Shown in pieces: positions 13,289 to 27,463 of a stretch of 64,000 bases of DNA; positions within the stretch are counted from its first letter, which is position 1; every line of letters starts with the position of its first letter. Both the position numbers and the translations under genes were made by a program. The notes beneath the pieces were generated by a model. It was not told the origin of the DNA, made no database searches, and saw nothing but the letters and a program-made list of their open reading frames with translations. The stretch covers positions 61,335,885 through 61,399,884 of the forward strand of contig CAIIXF020000001.1 of assembly GCA_903813345.2 (NCBI GenBank), in the 5' to 3' direction. The stretch is from Owenia fusiformis. Taxonomy: Eukaryota > Annelida > Polychaeta > Sabellida > Oweniidae.

Positions 13289-14677
13289 AAATATATGTTC
13301 ACCCTGGGACTGGGCTGTGTGCATTAGAGCCATTGCAAAAGAGATTGATGGTTGTGTATCGAAGTCTATACCAGGCCCGTAGCCAGGGGCATTGTGGGAG
13401 GGGGGTTAAGCAAGCAAACCTGGCCAGAAAAGTCTTTCAAAATCATGGTTTTTCACCATTGCACACTTTTCAAGTGATTTTGGTCCAATTGACACCACTG
13501 GAATTTAAAATATTGAATGCTCCCGTGGCAAATGCTGGCTACAGGTCATCATACTGTGCATAAAAGTCAATAGTGTACATCATGGTCTGTCCGTTTGAGG
13601 ATCTGTACTGTGTATTTGAGTCCAGTGCTTCACAAAATACATAATACAGTAATACACACAGAGTTGCAAAAACATGGTATTAATGTTCAAAATATTTTGT
13701 TAAGAATGAAAACATTTTGAAACCATTAGCTAATGTCCCAATTATACTGCGGGTGATGTAGTGTTATCAGTTTTAGAAATAATTTCTATATTTCTATGTT
13801 TTATGTTATCTGATGGTGGCAAGATGATAAGTGCAAATCTATTCCAGTCTGTGAATTCTATTTATTGACAAACATATAAATACAATATTGAATATAAGAT
13901 ATTATATTAATCATTGTTTTGTTTTTCTATGGTGTTTGTGTAAACAGATATTGTAACCATGGAACTGTTCACATGGTAGACTCGGGTTCAAGATTAAAAT
14001 TGGTAAGATTTAAAAAGTAATATTTCTTGGGACCTGGGTTTGTAGTACTAAGTGAAATGTATTGAAATGATATTTCGAATTATGTTATGCCAATCATACG
14101 TCCATCTCCTATACATGTACATTACAAACACTACATACACTGGGACACTTTGTAGAAATTTTATAAAATATTCCCTGGCTTCAGCATTTCATGATACTTC
14201 CAAAATGTTTCCAGCAATTGTAGTACAGTTGAATCAGTAATTACAACATAATGAGCTTCTAGTCTGTGAATCCGTTCTAGTAAGATCAAAGCTGCAACAG
14301 ATGATGGCTAATGTGGGATCTGCCACTGAACCATTTACATGTCAGATCTGGAAATGAAGCACACTAACATTAACTAGAGCACTTACGGGCCAAGTCAATA
14401 TATTCAAATACAAATCCAATTAATAACTTTATGAATTGATCAGATCCCAGATTTGTTTTGATTATTCACATAAAACATACACACGTTTTTACCACCCAAA
14501 ATTGTAATTAATTATAACTATTTGTATGTGGATTAACAATGATATGTAACCTTGTCCCTTGGCACTTGCAGTAGGTGCCCCAGCAGATTACTACTTAAGT
14601 ATATCTAGTAACTCTCTGATTGCAATAAGGTCCAAGAGAATTTTTGAAAATTATTCAGTCAAAATAACAATTTAAAT
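13289..14677. other. Intergenic, nothing recognised
   Basis: AT-rich sequence between the COPB2 3' end and the minisatellite. Around 13370-13420 there is a GGCCCGTAGCCAGGGG-type tract with a G-rich run, which looks like a worn terminus of an interspersed repeat. No ORF with family resemblance is present. Confidence 0.4.
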
Positions 14678-15380
14678 GCCACAGGGGCAAATACATGAGA
14701 ATGACTCGGAGGCAAATATGAGAGAATGCCACAGAGGCAAATACGAGAGAATGACTCCGAGGCAAATATGAGAGTGCCACAGAGGCAAATATGAGAGAAT
14801 GCCACAGAGGCAAATATGAGAGAATGCAACAGAGGCAAATACGAGAGAATTACTCAGAGGCAAATACGAGAGTGCCACAGATGCAAATATGAGAGAATGC
14901 CACAGAGGCAAATATGAGAGAATGCAACAGAGGCAAATACGAGAGAATGACTCAGAGGCAAATATGAGAATGCCACAGAGGCAAATATGAGAGAATGACT
15001 TAGAGGCAAATATGAGAGTGCCACAGAGGCAAATATGAGAGAATGACTCAGAGGCAAATATGAGAGTGCCACAGAGGCAAATATGAGAGAATGCCACAGA
15101 GGCAAATATGAGAGAATGACTCGGAGGCAAATATGAGAGTGCCGCAGAGGCAAATATGAGAGAATGCCACGGAGGCAAATATGAGAGAATGACTCGGAGG
15201 CAAATATGAGAGTGCCACAGAGGCAAATATGAGAGAATGCCACAGAGGCAAATATGAGAGAATGACTCGGAGGCAAATATGAGAGTGCCACAGAGGCAAA
15301 TATGAGAGAATGCCACAGAGGCAAATATGAGAGAATGGCACAGAGGCAAATATGAGAGAGTATCTCAGAGGTGAACATGA
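14678..15380. repeat. Minisatellite, about 24-bp unit, about 29 copies
   Basis: Alternating units of the types GCCACAGAGGCAAATATGAG and GACTCGGAGGCAAATATGAG run for 0.7 kb. The unit variation is patterned (gccac versus gactc starts alternate in blocks), suggesting a higher-order repeat of about 48-73 bp. All three minus-strand frames are open through the array, but this follows from the repeat and is not evidence for a protein. Confidence 0.95.
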
Positions 15381-18235
15381 ATTCATTGTGCAGTTTAATG
15401 AGTATTTTTCCTGGTCATAGTTAAACTATCAAACATCGGTGAGAATCGAAACCTATTCTAATATGATAAACAAACCAGAAAACAGTATTTTGTTGTGAAA
15501 TACAGATATATAATGAAATCTACATACATATGCCACCATTAATGTGACATCACCTATCATATTCATATGTAACATGGGCTTTCCCATGGAATTAGTAGTA
15601 AATACTCATCATATTTAAACCTGGAAAGACATGTTACAGGAGATTACAATCATCGAAAGAGCCACTGCATTTGTAACACGTAACACATCGTCACATCTTA
15701 AAATTACTCAATGTGTTTCAATTAATGATAAAGTACGTGTTTAAAATCTAATCTCATGTATTCTGCATTTATTTTAAACCTTTGATTACTAGAAAACTCC
15801 ACAGGACAAAAGAAATCTTCTTTCATTTATAATTTACTCATGAATCCGGGAACCGAATAGATCCGCATTCTTAGTTATCATTTTTTTAATTTCCCAAGAT
15901 GCTATCTAAATGTCTTATTGAAAATGGAATGTAATAGCAGTAAAGTTTATGGGTTATATTTCTCTATTTGTTGTTCTAGCTAAAACCCAACCAGAACGCA
16001 GCACTGTCCTCCCCATGATGTTTACTCAACAATTTTTTGTAGTAAAAACCAGATTTCATGTTTGCATTGTTTGTATACATCCAACTGTGTTTGGGGATCA
16101 GGCTTCATGATTTCGTCGATAAGTATTGTTATTTAAGCCCCGCGCCTAGTGTGTCTGCTAGAACAGGGCCTCTGGCATCTGAACGTTGTGACGTTATCTA
16201 GAGGTACAGTAATACTGGAGATCCTCTTACTAGCTACGTAGTCCGCTATCTCTTTTGGTCGTAAGGTGATGCCCCGCACCGGAGTCTAGTTCATTTGGTT
16301 CAGTCCAGAATTAGTGATTAAGCCGCATCTCAAAACCTTGAATCTTCATTTCAAATGTCAAAATAGCGACTGACTGAAAGAAAACTGCAGCCAGTATTTC
16401 ACTCCCTATTTTCATTTGAAATAAATTATCGAAATAATTTTTTATTTAAGTTGATTTAAAACAGCAATAAATCATTTGACAATTAATTTGTTAAAATTTA
16501 TTTAACTACAGGCTTTAAGTGATTGCAGAGTCGTATTGACTTACACAGGCTGTGGTGACAGTCGAGTACACCACAGAGAGACCTGAGTAGAAGCTAAATT
16601 ATATGGAGATTCAATGTCAGTCTCTCCTCTTCTACATATCTCTCTTACAGACGTCCTGGAAGGAAATCATCTGATTTGATGCTTTTCTCTTTAGTATTTT
16701 AAAAAGGACCTGATTTACCGCCATTTTACATACTTGAAAATGCGAACTTTGACCCCAGGTGGCGTTATTTGTTCAGAATTTTTTACATATTTCATAATAG
16801 TTAAGCTAATAGAACACGACACTGTGCGACGGGCTGTATAAGGGCAGAATACACATTGACAGCGCTTGGTTTGCAGAAATAACAAACATTTGGAGACATG
16901 AAGCTGAGATGTCTGAGAATAATAGCTGTCGACGTGTCCCTGATGGTCACTGCACAGAACAAAATACAACTCGGGGAGATCGCATTGTCAGATTGAAGCT
17001 TTGAAGTTATGACTCTAACTTATTGATTAAGAATATTATTAATATCCAATGAATAATATAATTATCAATAAGTCAAATTAACTCATTTAGAATATTATAA
17101 GCACTATAAAAAATGTGAAATTGGGCTTTTTATCATTTTTGTCCGAGACTTTAAGCTTTAGATGCTTGAATAGCAATACCTTATACCTCAAGTTAAGTTT
17201 ACTCCATGAATTAATGAAGCAAGTTAAATTATTGTGTTAATTAGTGTGTACTTCTATTTTTTCTTGAAATGATCTTGTTTTAAAATGGACATTTTAGCCC
17301 TTTTGCAATTTGAGAATGTGTTATCCTTATTGGAAGCACCATTAGAACACTATGCGAATACTGTATGTTAACAAACCCGAGAAATAAGAATTCGTGATAA
17401 TTTTGTAAAGCAGATTCCCAGACATTGTGTCTGAGTTGTGGTCTTATCCTCATGTCCTCGTGTCACCTTGTAGTTCCACAAATCCCTCCCATTCCGTTGA
17501 AATCCACTGGTTTCATCAAATTCGGCCTTCTGTTGCGCACTTGTGGCTGAGATCGGGGATTGATTTCTAAATCATGGGATGTGTTTATATTCTGGCAATT
17601 AAAGCCCAATTACAAGAATCCTGGCCCCCACATGATTATCCTAGCATCATATACCCCCATCTGATATCGCCATATTTCACAGCTAATAAACAAACCGGGA
17701 TAAATGAAAGTGATATTCTCAGAAAGTTATGTTTTATTCAGTGGATAGAATAATATTCTTATAATATTTTTATTTCGACAACAACCTGGAGTTTGAATAA
17801 ATATATCCTCAGTCATATTTCATTAATAAAAACTGTGTTCATTTATATGTTTTAAATATCTTGATTATTCAATATACAAATGTGCAAAAATACATTTTCA
17901 TTTTCTGCTATATGCAACTTACAGCTGATTTCCTTCATTTCCAGCAAAACGCTCTAATTGCATGAAAAATGTTGATTCAGATTCATAAAATGCTTCAAAC
18001 AGGCAGGGGATAATCTGGTACAGTCGAAACAGATTAAAGTGTCAGCTAATCCATGGGGGATATCCCAACATATGTAGCCCCTGGTATGGGGTGTGTTTAA
18101 AAGATAGGCAACCTTGCTAAATGATAGGGTAAATATGCCGCTTCTTACTGAGCCATTTGTCAAAAAATTCAGATCGCTTTTACCAAGGAAAATAATTAAT
18201 GGATTTGTTGTTGGTGTTCCTGTAGGATCAATCTC
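15381..18235. other. Intergenic, nothing recognised
   Basis: 2.9 kb without convincing coding sequence, RNA gene or clear repeat. Base composition rises somewhat around 16130-16320. This could be regulatory DNA for FOXL2, but nothing in the sequence alone proves it. Confidence 0.35.
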
Positions 18236-18560
18236 TGATAGCTGGCGTGTATGATGTTCTACTTGTTACTGCTATGTCGCTTTAATAGCAATTATTGTAT
18301 GTTATGCGTGTATGAAGCTTTAATATCAATTATCATTCCATGTTTGAAGCTTCAATACTAATTATTTGTAGTATGCGTGTATGGGCTTTAATATCAATTA
18401 TTGTATGTCGTGCGTGTATAGGGCTTTAATATCAATTATTTGTAGTCTGCGTGTATAGGGCTTTAATACAATTATTGTATGTTGTACTTGTTCCTGGCAT
18501 TATGAGGCTTCAATAATTATTGTTTGTTGTGCGTGTAACTTATTACATTAATTATTGTTT
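18236..18560. repeat. Degenerate tandem repeat, roughly 55-60-bp unit
   Basis: Phrases such as GGGCTTTAATATCAATTATT followed by GTATGTTGTGCGTGTAT recur five or six times with substitutions and small indels. Noncoding. Confidence 0.7.
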
Positions 18561-19766
18561 GATCAATATCGGATAAATCTAAAAATGGGATGAATTTTCA
18601 AAAACTACAATTTAAAAATATTCTTGCCTCATATTATTGTAATGGAATCTTCTAAAAATTGCAAATATTCGTACTTTTTATTTCAGAGATATGATAGCTT
18701 TTAAGTTTTTTTTATTTTCTACAAACGTGTAGGACCTCATTTCTATATTTTAATAAACGGATAGAAAATATCTGTTGATAAGCTTCAAAATTAGTGAACG
18801 TTTTCAACAATGCCATTAAAGAATAGTATTTTACAACGTGAACATCAAATCTACAAAATAGAAATCCGGAGGCAATACTTGATAATTTTGGTCAAAAAGA
18901 TATGAGAGCTTGAAGTTATCAAAATCCTCTCAAATAATGCCATGTGGCAAGTTAGGTATCAAATTCAGCCGTACATGATTGGATTTCTCTCAAAATCTGC
19001 GGAATGATCTGTAAAAGTGAATCAGAGAAATGGAAGTAACTAAAGCAATATTTCACAAACCTTGTACGAGAGTAGTGTTTATTTAGAGGTTTTTGCTGCA
19101 GGGAAAGCGAAACTATTAGAGACCGTTAATTGACATGGTTGCTAAAGACGTGTGGCCATGTTTATTCGGCTAAATGGACACTTTACGCGCTAGTTCTTCC
19201 GTTTATCTTGTAACCGTTCTCCGAGTATCATTTAATTCTCTCTATTTTCATACACACAATAAATGTTAGTTTTGTTTAGTAAGAAAACATTTGGAAACGT
19301 CCTGTTGGAATTCTAACACTTTAAGAGGATATATTGTTGCTAAAGGGGTGCATCTTTTTCTCACTTTACACTCATCTATAGCACATTTAGCAATAACAAC
19401 ACTCCATGTCTCTCAATCAATGCACCAAATACAAGAAAAATACAAAAAATATCTTGAAACTTAAAGCATGTCATTACTGATATCCACTGGTAATATGAAA
19501 ATATGAAGTTCTGTCTCTTCGCCTTATGTGTTTCAGAATTAGACGGTTTTTATAAATACCTTATTAGAATAGGTTTTATTTGAAAGAAGTGGAAATTGTC
19601 GGAAAGGAAGATGTGCTGATCTTTTGCAAAACCAAATGCACGATATCTGCAATCTAAAATAAAAGTTTGGCAATTTTTTTTGCTTCTACTGATTTTTCTT
19701 CAGAGGTCTCCATAATTCAGAATTTTATGAATCCTCTTCTATGCCAAATGCACGGTTGCACAATAG

Positions 19767-20763
19767 CAGAGCTGGCGTTAACGCCGTTTTTTACCGTTTT
19801 TACGCACATTTGATCAAGTCTGACGCAGAATTGACAACTAATTGCGTTTCATTGACGCACTTTGATCCCAAGATAGACTAACGCTATTTCCCAGGAAGAT
19901 TAGCAATACACAAGAAAAAACAATGTTTTGACCGATATCTTACCGATCAGATTTATTCTCCGGCTTTCAGACGAAAATCTCCGGCTTTCAATTAAGTTTA
20001 ACATATCAAATGAAAGAATATAAATTGGCCTACCTTGTGAAGACAAAATCTAAGTATAATAGGCAGATAATCAGCAGTGTTTTAGAGAAACACTGAATTA
20101 ATTATCTTACTGTAATCCGGCCACCATTTTGATTGACCTCTCAAACCAAAACGCATTGCTTTGAGATTAATGGGTCAGTAGCAAAAAACCTTTATCACTG
20201 TCCTGCCAACTTTCAATGGATACTATTATTAACAATTACACATAAACTTGAAAACAAACTGTTTAATTAATACAATTGATCTTCTTGGCATTATCTTACA
20301 TCATAGTGAGGAAGCACAAAGGGCAACATTTGAAAACAAATAAAATATTACAAGTCAGAGTGTTGATCCTTATATTTCATTGAGATTGATAATGTGTAAG
20401 AAAGGAGTATTGAGTTTATTAATTTACACCAGAGTGAGGAGGAACAAGGGACAACATTGAAAAACAAAGTAATTAAGAAAAAAATTAATTACAATAAATT
20501 ATGTATTGATCTGCTTTATTGAAATCAATTGCTCATGTACAGTTTGATACAAGTGGCAGGAAAATACTGATTTTATCTTATGGTTAAATGCTTTCAAAAA
20601 AAAGTTCAAAAATCTGCATAATTTATCTGAAAAAATAAAAATAAAGTTTTCTATCAACACAATTTTTTCTTATTTTTCTTATTGTTTATATAAAGAGAGG
20701 GTCTAAATTTCAAAATTTTCGGGGGATGGCATGCTCCCAGACCCCCTAGTTTGCGCCGCACTG
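19767..20763. mobile_element. Possible hAT-like element remnant
   Basis: The left end CAGAGCTGGCG and the right end (read from the other strand) CAGTGCGGCGC resemble hAT CAGNG terminal repeats, about 1 kb apart. Just inside the right end is GGGGATGGCATGCTCCCAGA. I could not find a convincing 8-bp target duplication and no transposase remains, so the call is tentative. Confidence 0.3.
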
Positions 20764-21049
20764 CTATTTGGTCATTATCCATTGATTTGGTTTATGTTTC
20801 ACCCAGCCGTTTGGCCTAAGCTGATTTTCAGTCTCATTGCAGCACATTTATTTTTGTACTTTAGATTATCCGAAAATGACGCTTTATTATCATAATTCAA
20901 TTTGACCCACATTTTCCAAGTTTGACCCACTTTTTTGATTGAACTGAGTCATGTGACCCACAAAATGTTGAGGCTACCGCCAGTACTGATAGGGTTATAA
21001 TATACAGACAAATAAACAACTAAGAAATTTTGATGTACTGATATACTGA

Positions 21050-21585
21050 CAAATGTAGTACATATATACTATTATGTCTCCAGATATAGATAGATGCACG
21101 ACTGTGTACCCAAACATAGATGGATGCACGACTGTGTACCCACATATAGATAGATACATGACTGTGTACCCATATATAAATATATGCACTAAGTACTGCG
21201 TACCCATGTATAGATAGATGACTGTGCACCCATATATACGACTGTGTATATAGATTGATGTACTACATTGCATCAAGGTATAGATAGATGCACTACTGTG
21301 TGCCCATATGTAAATAGATACACTACACTACTGTGAACCCATATAAGTAGATATAGATTCACGCTTGCGGACCCAGGTATAGAAAGATGCACTACTGTGT
21401 CCATATAGAGAAACATGTACTACTGTGTACTCATATATAGATAGATACACGACTGTGTACCCAGATATAGATAGATGCACTACCGTGTGCCCAAATATAA
21501 ATAGATACACTAACGTGTACCCAGATATAATAGATGCACTATATTATGTACCCAAATATAGATAGATCGACTCCTTTGTACCATG
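21050..21585. repeat. Degenerate minisatellite, about 30-bp unit
   Basis: Units around CACGACTGTGTACCCATATA followed by TAGATAGATG repeat some 15-18 times with heavy variation. On the opposite strand they read as Tyr/His-rich ORFs, which reflect the repeat. Confidence 0.8.
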
Positions 21586-24500
21586 GCCTTACTGAATGCC
21601 CATGTTTGTACCTATATGGAGATTATGATTTTCTGCGTTATTGATAGGTGCATTATCTGCCAATGCATTAATATGTGCCCATATATAAACAGACACAATA
21701 TTGTGCACCAATAAAGAAGACCTTCCATAACGCTGCACCGGGGCTCCACATGCCCGATGCGTCTTGGATATTGCACCGCGCTATTGTCAGTTACCCATTG
21801 CTTCGAGAAATCTTCATAAACAGAGATCATCTTTGATCTGCTTACACCTGGGCACATCTATCTGTGTTGAATGAAAAATAATTTTCTTCCAGATATGATA
21901 ACTCCAAAAAACGTGAAGACATCTTTGGATATTTATTTTTACACTCTAGTATGAACAGCAAGGCTTCCTCCCTTATTGCCTAATTGATTTTTGTTGTCGT
22001 GTTCACGTTGCCGCTTGTTGTTGTATGGGTTCTTTGAGAAAACAAACAATGGAGATCATCTCTTGCAATATGAACCCCAGAAGTTCTGAATTGCCATAAA
22101 CTATTGGTGATAACAAGTCTACCATTTTGCCAATGATCTGACGTAATATATTTGCTTTAGTTGCTTATTAGCCTGGTGGTTACTTTATATGAACCTTGCA
22201 TTTTCCTCATATATCGGCATTTTTCTCTGGGCCTTCTTCAGTTTGAATATAAGCTTTTTCTATTTTGGGCATTTGGTATGGCATATGCCAAAATTTGTAT
22301 AAAGTGAACCCCCTGGCTTATTAGCGCATGCTCGTGATATCTGGATATGTAAATATTCCATAAAATCTACTGGAAATAACATTTGTCTCATCTTACTTTT
22401 GAAAAATTAAGAAATAAATATATTAAGGTAGAGAAGGGAAAGTGCGTCGAGATAATTTACCTTTACATTACTTCATCATTTAAGATATGCCGAAGAATTT
22501 TTCAATTGTTTTATTTACACTTTATGCACTGTGATGTAACTTGGAGACAATTATCACACTTTGTCCATGTGTGTTACCCAAGAAACAAGACTTGGACATT
22601 TTCTTTGAAACAGCATATTAACGATGTAGTTTGGCTTATGTTTTACCGCACATGTTGTAGGCAAAGATGGAAAACTTGTGAAGTTTACAGAAACTGCCCG
22701 ACTTTGTAACGATGTTTTGGAAACATCCATTCCGCATTCGGGGTGTCTGTATTGCTTTAAACAGTAACAGATGTGATCCGTGCCCGTATTTTCAAAATAT
22801 TCCACCATGTGTGAAATAAACATGTTAGCTATAATCATAAACAAACATGCATGCTTTTTGAAATCAAGAAACTTTGAGTAAATGTTCATACGGCTGGCAT
22901 TAGGTTTGGAATGAGAACTTAGTTAATTTTCAGCTCCTGCTACCCACGTGTGTATAAACATAAACCAACATAGGAGGGTATAGGTGACCAAATATAAATC
23001 CAACTCGTCTATTTTCTATGTCGGAATCTCAAATGATAAACTGATCCATCCCACCTAAGTGTCATATTTACCATACATTTTTAGAGGTTGAAATATTACT
23101 GGTAGTTCATTCCAATCGCTATCAATGGCATTGATCGTTATTGGAAGTGAGTAGAAGAGAAAATGCGGATTTCAGCGCGTTTGCGGTCACGCCGAAGATT
23201 ATTAGGGGGCAATTGATGTCTCCACGAGTCGCCCTCTTGTGTTATCAATCCCGTTGAGTGAAATTCTTGTAGTTGGAAGTGTTTTAACGATAACCCTTGG
23301 CTTTTACAATTCAAGCATTTCATTCCACTGGCGAGGTTGATAGATTATGTCGAAACAAATGTTTTCTATTCCAACACAGTCTGACATAAACAATTTAAGA
23401 ATTCATTTATAAGATATTTACTTCAGTCTGTCGGTTTATGCTTAGTTTAGTAGGTTTTAAATCTACTTATATTATTTCTAGATTAACTAGGTTCTTGTAG
23501 TATGGGCTTTAAATTGAGTCGGCGATAAATAATTAAAGTATGCATTCCATTGACCGATCAATCGCAATCTCATCTGTTCGCCGAACATCAGATTGTAAAG
23601 TAAAAAATGAATTCATAATTTAAAACACAAACTCATTTATTTGTAAGAAGCGGATACCATCTTGTACCAACATTTGCTGTAGTTCAGTTGCTCTAATATA
23701 TTGTGAAACATTCGCTTTTAATTCTAAGTTACTGATGTTCAGTTCAGAGTTGGTATTCCTAGCGGAGGTAGTTAATTTTAGTAATGATATAGGGAATGTT
23801 TGAACAGTTCACAATGTTTTGTTAGTAAACAGCGCGTCTAATGGTTACATGTGTCTAGTTGTAAGAGATAAATCGTCCCTTGATGGTATGATAGAAAGAT
23901 AGTATCTTTAACAAACCATAACTCTCAACAACCATAAATCACAATTACAACAAACATCTCAATTAAAACCTTTAACATTTCAATCATATTTCACGTGCTT
24001 TTTGGACTATTTTTTTCGGGAATTTAAATTTTTTCTTATAATTGTTACTGTTTATGTTGTTAATTAATGCCCTCGACGTGTTATTCGGACATTTACGTAT
24101 CTTTAGAGACAGACTTGGATTTACAATGTGTTTTGAGTTTGTCTTCATTTAATCCAATCCACTAACAACTAAGCTGAATCTTTGATCCATGTAGCTGTAA
24201 AATATCAAATCAACATGACAACATTAGAAGTGATCTCACCCCTATCCTCTATTCCTACCTCCCATGCTTAAAGATACCAAAACCTCTGCATTCCTACCAC
24301 CCGTGCTTAAATATAGCAAAACCCTTTTATCCCTACCATCCGTATTTAAATATAAACTACCACCTTGCTTAAATATATTAAAACCTCTTTATTCTTACCT
24401 CTTTAACTTGCACTCATTCAACAGTGGAATGGGCATTTAGTTATCAAGGGAGCATTGGACTGCACCTTTCTAGTATGGAGTGATGCTAAATAAAAACAAG

Positions 24501-27463
24501 AAGAATATTGCCAACTGCATCGAGGATAAGTTGGCTCCAGAACAAAAAACTAATTTGGGTTTTGTAGTATTGTTTTTTTCCAAACAGGTACATTCAAATT
24601 ATATGTGGTAAAAAACGTGTTTAACGGAGTGAGAGAGGAGACGGGTTCCCTAGAAACAACTCGATGATAACCATCCCCAAACGGCAATTCTCATTCTGTC
24701 AAAAACGATTTCCTAAACTGTTCTGACGAAAAACTAGTAGCTACTCTCAAAGTTAAAGTTAGGGCACAAAGTCTGACATATTAGATATATGCAACATGGG
24801 CCTATGTTCATTTGGGTCGTGAAGTGTATTTTTAGGAATTTGTACGGATCACAATTTGGATAGACTGTTCGAATTAAAGATATGATTTATAGTGATGTGG
24901 ATTTGAATAATTGAAGTGGAAACATGAAAGGGATGTTCGGGAGTGTGTCTGCCTGCTAGACTCGCAATATTGCGGCAGCTGTAGCATTTTCCCTACTACT
25001 TGCAACCCTGTTCTGAGTGTTCACGTAGCCTGCCTGTTCCTTCAGCCGATCTCAGATAATACATTAACAATTAGACAACTCATAGCATCCGCTGGTGCCG
25101 AACTTAGCTCAAACTCAGAAGTTTCCAAGGGAAGATATTTTAATGAGTTAGAAAATTACCCATTTGGACATTTCAGAGTTCATTGCGAATTAATTCGGAG
25201 TCAGTTGGTAGTTAAATCTTGAATTGAAATATTCCCAGTGAATTAAATACAGGGGGTTCAAGATTGTGTGTATGGTCTTGTGTGTGTGGCTTAGTAGATA
25301 ATATAAATCAACAGACAATATGACAGGGCAAATAAAAACAAGATATGTTTACTGGGTAAGAATTCACAACAAAATTGTGCAACACACTTCTTAGTGCGTT
25401 AAAGCTGACATGATATACGAGTTGTAGAACTTATTTCTCATTCCGTCTTTTACTTGAACTTTTAAAAAGTAGCAATTCATTGTTACAACATTTTTAGAAA
25501 ACAGAAACAAATCTTCGTCAATTATGTTCATGAAGAATTGAGTACGATTACTTTCCATGTTCCAATAGTGAAAACTATTTTCTTTTTTGTTTTGGAGCGA
25601 AGTCACATATTCAATGACGGACATATATATGGTAGAAAGCACGAAACGTGTTTACAATAATAATTTCTTCAACAGTACACAAGAGTAAACAGTTTAAAGT
25701 ACTACAGTATTAAACAATAATTTTTTAAATGAATTCAATGCTAGAACAGTGAAAAGATCAGTAAAATGATTTTGATTTTTCTTGTTCCCATCGTGCTCTC
25801 TAGCTTATATTGGTATAAAGAAGACAACTCAGAAAACATAACTAATCTGAAATATGAAGGTTTTAAAATGATCAAGTAGAATGCGGTATTCAAGTTTAAT
25901 GATAATTGAAAATAACCATCCCAAAAGACTACGAATACGGGAGATCACCGCATTTCAGTCTTGGCCTAGTAGGATTGAAAATGTTAAAGGAAAGCGACTC
26001 TTTTTTAAATACAGAACTTCTCTTCTATTACCGTAAATAATTTCTATAATAAGTTATAATATTAAATTTAAAATACGAAATAAATCGAAAATAATGTAAA
26101 TGGAAGTTTGGTAATACGTAAGTGGAGCCATTGTTGCCATGACTACAGTACTGCTGTGATCTAACGGGAATGAAATATGAATTTATTGAATAATTTGAAT
26201 CTAACCAAATGAATATTCAGACTTGTTAATAATATACGTTCTGAAATTTTATATCATATTTTAACGTTCCCAGTTTTCGACTTTCCTCATTTTATGACCT
26301 AATCGTTCCATATCTGTGACACGATTTTACTCATCTTTGATACAAAAAGATACAAGATGCGACGTTCTTAATTCCTGTATATCGGAAACAAAAAGAAAAA
26401 ACGGTATTCTTGTCTCAAAATAACTTTGTATAAATATTACGTGAATCGGGAAAATCGAAGGTGGTCTTTCATGTAGTATAAAAAGTGACAAAAACTCTTA
26501 CATTGACACTTGACAGTGTTATCTAAAACAAAATCTCATATTAAAATTGATCAATTATAAACATATTTTTATTTCATGTTATAATAAATATAATTAACGA
26601 ATATAATTAATATCAATATGTATGATACATATTCAAATTTGCATAGTGCCATATAGAGCTACGTGCAAATCATAAACTGACCCGAACTTATTTTTTCATA
26701 AATGTACAGAACTGCCAAAGTTCTCATTTTTAGTAGGTTCTTTGCGTTTTGCAGTTATAATATTGGTAACACCTATCATACATGATCCTTGTACAAATAA
26801 CATATGGCATCATCAAAATGAACCATTGCTTTAAAGTCAGACATTCATTTTATCATACATTTGATGGGATTGTCTTTTTCAGCTTTTGACTAATCTCCGT
26901 CAACTTTAATGAATAAAAACAATCAACCTTGCTTATGGTTCCTAGTTTCCTAGGAACCGTTTCCCAGCAACCTTATTGTCCCCAGTTTACAAGTGCGATT
27001 TGACATTCTGTGGTGTATGAGAATCTCCCGGTGCCATCAATGCTGTTGATTTGAACATTGTCGTCACTCTAAACATTCAGCTCTTTAACATTGCAGGCCT
27101 GCAAAAGAACAAATACATCATTCGACGAGATAATCAAAACAGTTTATGGCAGGCATGGTAGGTGACTATAGACACGTGTCAACTCATCAGTTCAGTTGGA
27201 ACATAACCAACTCAAAATCGAAACGATTATTTAATGGGTTTCAATGGTCTGATCACGCAAATATTAAGAAATTAACGAAAGCTAAATGTTCTACCAACGA
27301 TAAAACTGAAAGGGTTGTTGGATACTTTAAGGTTCGATCACATTCATCAAGAATTACCAAGTGCTAAATATTCTGTTGACTCGTGTAATTTTGGCATCTT
27401 AACATATTCATCACATCCATATATATTTTATAGCATCATCGTTTGACATACCTAAATTTTGTG
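21586..27463. other. Intergenic downstream of FOXL2, no gene recognised
   Basis: 5.9 kb of mostly unique AT-rich sequence. The only structured part is a loose repeat near 24240-24400 (CCTACC..CCATGCTTAAA phrases, about 45 bp apart). Small ORFs (for example 24911-25222, +) have no recognisable family and no splice context. Candidate enhancer space for FOXL2, by inference only. Confidence 0.35.

Noticed and set aside
14672..15386. Long overlapping minus-strand ORFs (up to 225 residues) rich in SHICLCG/LIFAS repeats
   Set aside because: They lie wholly in a minisatellite, all three frames are open, and there is no start context, splice signal or domain.
24911..25222. 103-residue plus-strand ORF in the gene desert
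   Set aside because: No recognisable domain, no splice partners, and of a length expected by chance over this much sequence.
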